From Gigantopelta aegis (Eukaryota > Mollusca > Gastropoda > Neomphalida > Peltospiridae): a stretch of 64,000 bases of DNA. A program made the position numbers and the translations under genes. Below are positions 44,901-56,600 of the stretch, in pieces. The first letter of the stretch is position 1. Every line of letters starts with the position of its first letter. The notes under the pieces were generated by a model. The model had not been told where the DNA came from. It did not search any database and saw only the letters and a program-made list of their open reading frames with translations. The stretch lies in assembly GCF_016097555.1 (NCBI RefSeq), contig NC_054699.1, positions 8,256,516 through 8,320,515 of the forward strand. The letters run 5' to 3'.

Positions 44901-47900
44901 AGAGGTTCCTTTCGAGGTCAACCTTCTCGAAGGTTTCCGGTCAGACGACCATCCGGTCCGCCAGCTCGGACCCAGGGGAAGCCTGGTCGACGTTGACGCC
45001 AGCCAACAGATCGTGGACTGCTCAGATTGCTTCAACCTACGCCCGCCCCTGATTTTGAACCAGAACAACGATTCGGTTTTGACGCTTCCGGTGTGTACCA
45101 CACCGGTCGGAAGATCCATGGTCGGAAGTCGACTTCGCCGTTATTGGCGAAACTGGCAGACACTTTGCCAAGATCCGTTTGTCACGTCGATCTTGAAGAC
45201 AGGGTATCGTCTGCAATTGTCTGCCATCCCTCCATTGACCACTTCACCTCGAGAACCGCGGCATTCCGTTGCGCAAGTCAAGGTTCTACAGGAGTCCGTC
45301 AACAAGCTGGTGGAGAAGGGAGCCGTTCGCAGCATTTCGGAAGTACACTTAACACCCGGATTTTACTCGGACATCTTTCTCGTACCAAAGAAGGATTCTC
45401 CAGAGCTGCGAATGATTCACAACTTGGCGGTCTTCAACGACCACTACCTGTCTCCTCCTCCGACCTTCAAGATGTTAACGTTGCGAGATATCATAGCCGT
45501 GATCAGACCGGGGGATTGGCTTGCCTCGCTAGATCTCAAGGACGCCTACCTGCACGTTCCGATGCATGCCGATTTCCATCACTACCTGCGGTTTGTGCTA
45601 CAGGGTCGGCATTACGAATGGACAGTCCTGCCCTTTGGGATATCCATAGCGCCATGGCTGTTCACCAGAATCACGACTCCGATGTGACGCTTCCTGCATC
45701 GCAGAGGTATATCCTTTTACCCATACCTCGACGATTGCCTGATGAGGTGTCACAGCAAGACAGGGCTGACTGCACATGTTGCCTTCATCATGGACTTTCT
45801 CAAGCAGCTGGGTTGGATTATCAACATCGAGAAATCTCGACTGGCTCCCACGCAGTCTCTACAGTTCATAGGCGCTTGGCTTCGACCCGACCTGGGCCTC
45901 GTTCAAGTTCCTTTAGACCGTTGGGAGAAGATCCAGACCATGATTGTCATAGCCCTCACCGCTCCAATGACCTTCCGCGGTTGGCAGAGTCTCCTGGGTC
46001 TCCTCACTTCTGCCCAGGATTTGACACTCAGAGGTCGTCTCCAGTTGCGGCGCTTGCAGATGTTTCTCAACCCGTTTGTTCGTTTCAACAATCCGGACTT
46101 GATCATCTCACTCCCGGACGATCTACGCTCCAGCCTGCAGTGGTGGCAGCTCCGATCGAACGTCTTAGAAGGTGTCTCTATGCGGGCCTTCATAGCCACT
46201 CATCACCTATTCGTCAACGCGTCACTGGAAGGTTGGGGAGCCCATCTAAGCAACCAGACTACTTCAGGGCTGTGGTCTCCCGGCGAACTCGGATTCCACA
46301 TCAACCTGTTAGAGTTGTTGGCAGTCTACTACGCTATCCTTCATTGGCGACAGATGTTGACGGAAGCCTCTCTCATGGTGGCCACAGACAGTACGACCGC
46401 GGCGGCTTACATCAATCGTCAGGGCGGAACTCACTCCAGCAGTCTGCTGCAGTTGACTTATCGTCTCTACAAGCTGGTCGACGAAATTCCATTGCAACTT
46501 CGGGCTCGTCATATTCCAGGGGTTTCCAATGTACTAGCCGACACATTGTCCCGGCCGTCGTCTCCACAGCCGACGGAGTGGATGCTCCATCCGGAAGCAT
46601 TTCGATGGGTGTGCGACACACTTTGGACACCAAACATCGATCTTTTCGCCACACGATTCAACCATCAGTTGAGGGTTTACGTGTCTCCGGTGCCGGATCC
46701 CGAAGCTCTGGATCTCGACGCATTGGCCATCAGCTGGGAACAGATGGACGCGTACGCTTTTCCTCCACCAATCCTCCTTCCAAGGGTGCTTCAGAGGTTT
46801 CAGCTGTACCATTGTCGCCTGTTGCTCATTGCTCCGATGTGGCCATCCAGGATGTGGTATCCAGATCTAATACGTCTTGCCGATCCACATCCTTTACCGC
46901 TGCCAGACTGGGATCATCTGTTGCTGCATCCCACGTCAAGACTATACCATCCACGTCCGCAGTTGTTCCAACTGCACGCGTGGACTTTATCTCCAAGAGT
47001 TTGAGGAAGAAAGGTTTTTCTTCACAGTCTACGGCGGCCATTTTGAAAGCGCACAGATCATCTACTACTGCGGCTTACAACGTCAGATGGCTTTGCTTTC
47101 ACCGATGGTGTGTTGGGAAAAAACTCAAACCTCAGACGATCCAGATACCTCGTCTTGCTGATTTTTTGCTGTATCTGCGGACCACTTTACGATTGAAGGG
47201 GTCTACCATCGCTGGGTACGTTTCGGTCATCGCTACTGTTCGTGATGTCACTACTGGAACGAAGTTATCGGGTATTCCTGAGATCCATAAGATGATCAAA
47301 GGGTTTCGCCTTGAAGATCAAGTACACCGGTTTCGGCCACCAAGATGGGACCTGAATTTGGTGTTACGAGCGTTATCGACCGCACCTTATGAGCCGATCG
47401 AGTCCTCTTCCCTGCAAGATTTGACACGGAAGACGGTGTTTTTACTCGGTTTCGCCACGGCTGCTCGTGTCTCAGAACTTCATGCTCTTGATGTAGATTT
47501 GGTACGTTTTCACCGAGATCGGCGTGCAGTCAACTTGGGGTTACTCATGAACTTTATTGCAAAGAATCAGTTACCAGACCAAGCGCCTCGCTCGTATGTT
47601 GTGCAGGCCCTCTCCTCTATCGTTGGTCCGGCGGACGTTGAGGACTTGGCGTTGTGCCCTGTTAGAGCCCTGCACCAGTACATCGAGAGGACCAGATCTT
47701 TTCGACAACATCGTAAAAGACTTTTCCTCTCCTGTAACCAGAGTCGGTTGAGGGATATTACCAAGAACACGGTGGCCACCTGGATCCGGTCTTCTATCCT
47801 GACCGCCTATCAGAAGGAGGGTTTACCTGCTCCGTCTGCTTCCAATCCGCATGAACTCCGTGCCTTGGCTGCCACGATGTCCCTGCATTGCAACACATCC

Positions 47901-50900
47901 ATTCAGCACATCATCACTGGCTGTTTCTGGGCGACGGACTCCATCTTCGCCAACTATTATCTGAGGGATGTCTCCACAGAAGACGTTGAGGGGTTCCATC
48001 ATCTGGGTCCGGTTGTTGCTGCACAGACTCTGTTGAATACAAGCCGTCCTCGTCGCCGTTGATGTCTGTCTGATTCTGGGCTGCATACCGAGATGTCCAC
48101 CGAATCGACAGGTGAGGATTGCTTAGACTTTTGTTCTTTTGCACAGTTCACGCACTGGTGCCGGAACTTTTGTCTCGATAACCTTTACCCTGCACTGCAT
48201 GTGGTTATTGGTTGTCGTTATTGAACTAACAGATCTTTGGTGTACTAGACAGAAAACATTCGGGGGTCTTGTTTTGTTCAATGTTCTGACGGATGCACCT
48301 CATTAGGTTGTCGCTTGTTATTGAAAAACTATAACACTTCAATACGTGAGGGTTACCTAACACCTGCATCCCTGGTGGCTACGTCTTCCCACCCTGTCAG
48401 AACCAGCATGAGATGTGGCTTCCGCCTCCTGGTCCATGTGTTCTAGGAGCCGTACCTGCCACTGCTGACGGATGCCACCATTCTGGTTGTTGTTACTAAC
48501 ATCACCTGCATTGGTCTGTGACGGGCATCCCTAGGAGGAGGGTTTACCAAGGTTGGCCTTATTCTTCCACTAGTCAGCCTCTTTCCGGTTGGGGAGTTAT
48601 CACAAGCATCTACGGATCTCGGCACCCACCACCATCTGTTGAATGCTGCACTTGTTTGAGGACAGGTAATGTCTATAGAAATGGAGAAAACTTGAGTGTT
48701 TTCTCTTTTATAGATACATTACCTGTCCTCAAGATTCATCCCGCCCGGGCCTCCCCGCTTCCTGTTCTCCGTGCGATGCGCTCATGGAAAAAGAAGGAAG
48801 TTACAGTCATGTGACCGGAACTAGAGAGCAGTATGCAGTAGAAGAATTTAGGCCATCCCATTGGCTGTTGGGATGTTCGGACCAGACCACTTGCGTGGGG
48901 GGGAGGTGCACTTGTTTGAGGACAGGTAATGTATCTATAAAAGAGAAAACACTCAAGTTTTCTCCAGTTTTTCTACTTACACATGTACCCTGTTACAATC
49001 TTATCGCATTTCTATTGCATGTTTTCACCTAAATCCAGTTTTTCTACTTACACATGTACCCTGTTACAATCTTATCGCATTTCTATGGCATGTTTTCACC
49101 TAAATCCAGTTTTTCTACTTACACATGTACCCTGTTACAATCTTATCGCATTTCTATGGCATGTTTTCACCTAAATCCAGTTTTTCTACTTACACATGTA
49201 CCCTGTTACAATCTTATCGCATTTCTATGGCATGTTTTCACCTAAATCCAGTTTTTCTACTTACACATGTACCCTGTTACAATCTTATCGCATTTCTATG
49301 GCATGTCTTCACCTAAATCCAGTTTTTCTACTTACACATGTACCCTGTTACAATCTTATCACATTTCTATGGCATGTCTTCACCTAAATCCAGTTTTTCT
49401 ACTTACACATGTACCCTGTTACAATCTTATCACATTTCTATGGCATGTCTTCACCTAAATCCAGTTTTTCTACTTACACATGTACCCTGTTACAATCTTA
49501 TCACATTTCTATGGCATGTCTTCACCTAAATCCAGTTTTTTCTACTTACACATGTACCCTGTTACAATCTTATCACATTTCTATGGCATGTCTTCACCTA
49601 AATCCAGTTTTTCTACTTACACATGTACCCTGTTACAATCTTATCACATTTCTATGGCATGTCTTCACCTAAATCCAGTTTTTCTACTTACACATGTACC
49701 CTGTTACAATCTTATCACATTTCTATGGCATGTCTTCACCTAAATCCAGTTTTTCTACTTACACATGTACCCTGTTACAATCTTATCACATTTCTATGGC
49801 ATGTCTTCACCTAAATCCAGTTTTTCTACTTACACATGTACCCTGTTACAATCTTATCACATTTCTATGGCATGTTTTCACCTAAATCCAGTTTTTCTAC
49901 TTACACATGTACCCTGTTACAATCTTATCACATTTCTATGGCATGTTTTCACCTAAATCCAGTTTTTCTACTTACACATGTACCCTGTTACAATCTTATC
50001 ACATTTCTATGGCATGTCTTCACCTAAATCCAGTTTTTCTACTTACACATGTACCCTGTTACAATCTTATCACATTTCTATGGCATGTTTTCACCTAAAT
50101 CCAGTTTTTCTACTTACACATGTACCCTGTTACAATCTTATCACATTTCTATTGCATGTCTTCACCTAAATCCAGTTTTTCTACTTACACATGTACCCTG
50201 TTACAATCTTATCACATTTCTATGGCATGTTTTCACCTAAATCCAGTTTTTCTACTTACACATGTACCCTGTTACAATCTTATCACATTTCTATTGCATG
50301 TCTTCACCTAAATCCAGTTTTTCTACTTACACATGTACCCTGTTACAATCTTATCACATTTCTATGGCATGTTTTCACCTAAATCCAGTTTTTCTACTTA
50401 CACATGTACCCTGTTACAATCTTATCACATTTCTATTGCATGTCTTCACCTAAATCCAGTTTTTCTACTTACACATGTACCCTGTTACAATCTTATCACA
50501 TTTCTATGGCATGTTTTCACCTAAATCCAGTTTTTCTACTTACACATGTACCCTGTTACAATCTTATCACATTTCTATTGCATGTCTTCACCTAAATCCA
50601 GTTTTTCTACTTACACATGTACCCTGTTACAATCTTATCACATTTCTATGGCATGTTTTCACCTAAATCCAGTTTTTCTACTTACACATGTACCCTGTTA
50701 CAATCTTATCACATTTCTATGGCATGTTTTCACCTAAATCCAGTTTTTCTACTTACACATGTACCCTGTTACAATCTTATCACATTTCTATGGCATGTTT
50801 GTCCACTTAATCCAGTGTTTCTACTTACTCTGGCTGTACGTCCAATCATTCTTGTTTTCGTCTGGTTGACAGAAGAGACAGCGATCTGTTGTTGATGAGT

Positions 50901-50953
50901 GACCAGCAGCGTAACAGTTGGTGCCAATCTCGCAAATATTGCTCTGAAGTAAA

Positions 50954-50986
<33 letters not shown>

Positions 50987-51062
50987 TCAGGGATTTGTCA
51001 ACACACTTTTGTGATGGGTAATGGGCCCAGGTGGATTGGGACATGAATACATGAGCAAAAAT

Positions 51063-51093
<31 letters not shown>

Positions 51094-53606
51094 GGGGGGT
51101 GGGGGCTATGTCATGATTTGCTTTTATTCCCTACAACCTCAAATAAATACTTCTGTATCGGGCCCAGAGCCAATGGGGGGGGGGGGTTGGGGGGTAGACT
51201 GCCCCCTACCTGTGACCTTTTTCAATATGCACCCGGACCCACCACCACCACCCCCCACAAGCAATTCGGACGCCCTCGTGTGAGGCACTTCATGCCTCAC
51301 CATAAGCCTAAATGACCCCCCTCTCAGAATCCTAGCTACGGGCATGTGTACATATCAACTTTCACAAAACAAATTTCAATGGAAATCTGTGCATGACTTC
51401 AAAAGTTGTGTATATAAAAATCACTTGCCCACTGGCATATATGCAATTAAGCAAGTTAACTGCCTAACATAAAAATTCCACTTGCCATGAGAGTTAGATA
51501 ATGGGAATGAATTTTCAACCACTGCTGTGACAAATAAAATAAAACAATGCAGTCAGATGACCACAAAATAATCCGACATTTCGTTCTACACTCACTCACC
51601 ATTTTTGTGCAGGTCGCAGATACTGCATCACAATCGTGACACACTGGATCGAAGGCAATGAACAGCTTCCTGTTGCTAGGTGATCTGGCGTCGTTGCTAA
51701 CGGAGATCATGACGGCGTGCTTGATCTTTCCAACGTGGGTTATTGAGCACCTGATCTGAGTTTCGGTGAGCACTGTCGCCTGAGTGAGAACCATTTGTTG
51801 ATCTATTTCTTCATAGCTCGTTTGACCAACCTAAATATGAGGGGGAAAAAAGTTAAAACTTTGTTTTGCTTAACGACACTGCTAGAGCACATTAATCATC
51901 GACTAATGGATGTCAAATATTTGGTAATTCTTAAAGGAAATCCGGTATATTTTTCCATTAGCAGCAAGGGATCTTTTACATGCACTTTCCCACAGACAGG
52001 ACCAAAAAGTACAAAATTTTCAAAACAAAATATTCCCTGAAAAGTGATATGTCCAACGCTAGAATGTCCTACTTCTTACCTCCACTATTTGAATGTGACA
52101 CATGAGAAGTTCCGATTGCACGAAGTTCTGGCCATTAATGAAGATGTCCGAGCAGTTGAGAGAATCACGGAACTCACACACTCCGTCGTTCTCCAGACTT
52201 GTGATGGTCGGGGGCTGGAGGTCGGCTCGTAGGATAGAGCAATCCGCACCAACATAGTCAGCAGTACACACACACGATCCTGGACAAAAATAAAACACAT
52301 AAAAATTACTCACATTCCTGAAGAACACCCCCTCCCCCCAAATAAAAAGAGTTAAAAGTATCTTTTATGGATACATTACCTGTCCTCAAAACAAGTGCAC
52401 TCTCCCCCCTCCCCCAGCCGTGAAAAGAAATGTTTTGTTTAAAAACACCACAAAAGCACATTGATTAATTAATCATCAGCTATTGGTAATTCTGACTCGT
52501 AGTCAACGGAAGAAACCCGCTACATTTTTGTTAATGCAGCAAGGGATCTTTTATATGCACTTTCCCACAGACAGGAAAACACATACCACAGCCTTTGACC
52601 AGTTGTGGTGCACTGGTTAGAACGATAAAAACCCCAGATCCACTGTTCACAATCGTGAAAAAAAAAAGACACTAAAAGATGCACAATTCTGAAACACATG
52701 CACAAAAAGTACACAATTTTGAACAAAAAATGCACCAAAAGATACAGGAAAAAATACACTAAAAGATATACAAGATAAAATAAAAAAAATGATTTATTAA
52801 TAATATTGATGATAAAAGACATAGAAACAATTTACAATTCTGAACCCCCCCCCCCCCCCCAAAAAAAAACAACAACAAAAAACCCAACAACAACCCAACA
52901 ACAAAACAGATAGACAATTTTGACAAAAAATACACCAAAATGATTCACAATCCAAAAAAGTTCAAGAAGAATGAAATACACAGAATGACAATTATAAGAC
53001 CTTCTATTAATTAAGAATTGACCGCAATTAATTTTTGGTTTATGCAAGTATGAACCGAAAAAACGATGTGGGTCATACAAAAGTGTGCACATCGTTTTTT
53101 CGCTTTAAATACACCCGTAGTATTGTTTGTGTAAACTTCATTGATACTTATGTCGCGTAAGAATGTGAACGTTCATTCACTATTATTTGAATCAGGAGAT
53201 GTTTTGCAAATGACGTCATTTCCTCTAGCTGCTGTGCATTTTTACGGAAGGAATTGTCCTATTCGTGTTCAGTTTATATTTTATAAAGTTTATATTTTTG
53301 TAAAGTGTATAGACGCAAAGAAAAGTTAATTATTATCTTTTAAATGGCTGGTATTGCTTTTCATCGACAGCTGCACGATAATGATACATTTTGATAATTT
53401 AATATAAAAACAACAGTGGTAGACTAGTTATGACTAAAATCTAATAGAACACATATAAAATCTTTTTTTGGGTGAATATGAGATCTACAGTTTTTCTTAA
53501 ATAGATCTCAATCAATACTAAAATGCCTTTATTCATATTCATCATTTATTTTCATATCTGTCACTCTTGCCTGAGGATGTGCTAGGAACTGGAATTTTGT
53601 GAATAA

Positions 53607-53637
<31 letters not shown>

Positions 53638-56600
53638 ATAAACTAAATAAATAACTAAATATATAAATAAATATTTAAATAAGTACAAGAAAAAAGAACC
53701 CTCGCCCGAATAAATACAGTATATAACTAGAGCAACAGCTGCATCAGTAGTAGTAATATGAACCTAATATTTAATAATAAAAACTAATTTGTAACATTTT
53801 ACAAATAATGTTTGTCACTGTGTAACTCCCACCTTCTACACACTGCCCATTCCCGCTGCAGTCGACTGGATTGCACGAGAGATCTTTCACTTCCTTGGCG
53901 ACCATCTTGGCTTGCTGGTTGGTCTGGAACGTTGGGTCCTGGTCGATGTTGGTGATGCATTCCTCCATTAGATCGTCCAGCGTCTCCTCGAGAAACATCG
54001 GTCCTCCTGCAACCTGCGTTAATTATAATGTCATTCATATTACATAGTGACAAATTGATTTCTACAAATAACAAGCATATTTTCCACTGGTTAATTACTA
54101 TAACCTGTGGATCTAACAGCACCCTGTTGGAGCTGATGTCCAGTTGACCTTTCATTCGACCTTACTTGCAAAATCATGCCTTTGATTTGAAAAGAATTTA
54201 AAAACATTCAGGATTATGCCGAGGGTATACGAAATGATTCGGGTGAATTACGAAGTATCACGGAAATAATTTCAATATAAAATTTTATATAAAATGCATT
54301 TCAAGACGAAAAAAAAAAAAACCCATGATGGTATAGCCATACAATCTGTTTATACTAGTATACAAACCAGAGTTTATTACTGCACTTTTACCCCTGTTTT
54401 TTAAAGTTGAAATAGACCAACAAGTTTGCCTATTGCATAAATAGTCTCGCCTGATATTTTTAGAATTTGTATGCTCCCAAATAACGCTATAAAAGGCGAA
54501 GTGTTGATATTTAAATTGTTATTTATAGATGAAATGTCACCTGGACATGGGAGTCCATGCAATACTGTTAGATCTACTGGTAGACCAGTAGAGCTAATTT
54601 TAATCAGATTGGCATATTTTGAGAGCACTGCTAAAGCAATACATGTCCCCTACCGGGCCTAATAATTTTTTGTAACTCCTAAATTCAAGGGCCATAACTC
54701 TGAAAACCGGGTAAATAAACACGAAACTTCAACTTGATCTGTAAAGCTATATACAAATGATAAAGCTATATACCACATTTCATGCTGATATCTCCAGGCA
54801 TTGCAAAAATCTGGAATTTTTTTCACATCTCCTAAGTTCAAAGGCCATAAATCGCCATGAAAGTTAAACTTGATCTGTAACAGTACGTGATAAACATATA
54901 CACAAAATGTCAGCTCAATATTTAAAGGTCTTCTGAAAAAAAAGTCCGGAAAACTAAATTTTACATCTCCTAAGTTCAAGGGCCATAACTCCCAAAAAAA
55001 TGGGTACATCATCATGAAAGTCAAACTTAATCTGTAACAGTACATGATGAAACTATACACAAAAGTTCAATATCTCAAAGCCTTCTGCAAAACACATCTG
55101 GAAAACATGTGGGACAGACGGACGGACGGATGGAGATAAAACCTAGTCGTCTCAGGTTGGACTGGTAGGGGACTAACAAAGACACCAGTATTACATGACC
55201 CTAATTAGTCCTCAGGTAACCTCTTATAACACTGTCTACTGGAGTAATGTAACCTAGTACTGCAAATTGAGAAATATTTGTCATCTGGCAACTGGCTGCA
55301 TGTTAATTAAATTAAAGTTATCTATATATTAAAAAAAGTTCATTTTTGAAACACTGTCCCAGGTCGAAATTTGCACCATCTCTGCTGCACTTTTTCTATC
55401 ACACATGACTCTTGATGTTGGATTCTTATATTCTCTCATCCTTGCATGAATGTATATAGGACTGAGTTATCCTGTGACAGACAAATGTCTATCATTCATG
55501 GGCAATCGCTTGATTGTGTTTAACAAGGGGAGTATTGCGTTGGTAATATATGATGTCATATTAATTGATGATGTGAGGTCTTCAGAAAACAGTTTGAGAT
55601 TGGTATTTTGTTATTAAAACCTTCACTATAAAAGCTATTTTGTTAATTTTAGTGACAACTTATAGCAGACATAACAAATATGATGGTGTAGTTTATTTAT
55701 GATAAAATGGTAAAACAATATGTTAACACTCATCGAGAAATGAACAAACTCACATTGCTACAGCTGGACGTAACTCAAATTTAATTATTTACAAAAAGGG
55801 ATGAGAGAAAAAGACTCCATGATATGCAGTCATGTGGGATAGAAAAAGTACACTCTCAGCAAAACTCGTTCCAGGTCAAAATTTGCAAAATCTTGGTTGT
55901 ACTTCTTTTTTCCCCCTACATGATGTCTATCATGGACTTTTATATTCTCTCATCCTCAGGTAAATGGGACAGAGCTATCCCATGAAAGAAAGCTATGTAA
56001 GAAATGTCTATCCCACATGACTGTCTACGATGGAAGTCTTATATTTCTTACCCTGATGTCCTCCATGCAGTACTCTATGGACTTGGTCAAGTCTTGGACT
56101 GTCCCGGTCACTTCCATCGCCTGTCCACACTTCTGCGATATGGTGGAGTTGCCCACGTACAACTCACACAATGCTCTGGCACTCTCTATAGTGAACCCGT
56201 CCTTCGTCGGCCAGCCAGCTTTCTGGTAAATAAAAAATACACACAGCCTTCATGTTTGCCCTCACAACTATATAACAGTTCTATGTATATGCTACTATGA
56301 TTCTTTCGTGGAACATGGAATGGGGGAAAGACAGACAGTTAAAAAGATAGACAGTTAAAGAGCACATTGATTTATTAATCATCGGCTATTGGATGTCAAA
56401 CACTGGACAAGACAGGAAGGAAGAAAGGAAATGTTTTATTTAACGAGGTACATACCATGGCCTTTGTTACACCAGTTGTGAAGCACTGGCTGAAACGAGA
56501 AATAGCCCAATGGGTCCACCGACGGGGATCGATCCCAGACCGACCGTGCATCAGGCAAATGCTTTACCACTGGGCTACATCCCACCCCCATGGACAAGAC

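Larger units (their letters stand above)
42781..48966 (+). mobile_element. DIRS-type tyrosine-recombinase retrotransposon, nearly whole
   Basis: It has inverted terminal repeats (42784-42938 and 48788-48963), an internal complementary region (48648-48732), and overlapping Gag-like, reverse transcriptase/RNase H and tyrosine recombinase frames. No integrase or protease is seen, as expected of DIRS elements. CCA stands at both junctions (42781-42783, 48964-48966), with no target duplication. It looks nearly whole, with about one break in the coding region. The host sequence on both sides is the 71-bp array. DIRS elements are thought to pass through a circular DNA intermediate that the recombinase inserts. 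Confidence 0.92.

Noticed and set aside
41365-50815. Array resembling a CRISPR locus
   Set aside because: Eukaryotic context; the units are contiguous with no unique spacers and no cas genes, so it is a satellite.
41440-50895. Many overlapping 63-92 codon frames (MYPVTILSHFYGM...) in the 71-bp array
   Set aside because: They arise because a 71-bp unit shifts frame each time and has few stops. There is no domain, no codon signature and no splice context, and they lie antisense to an intron.
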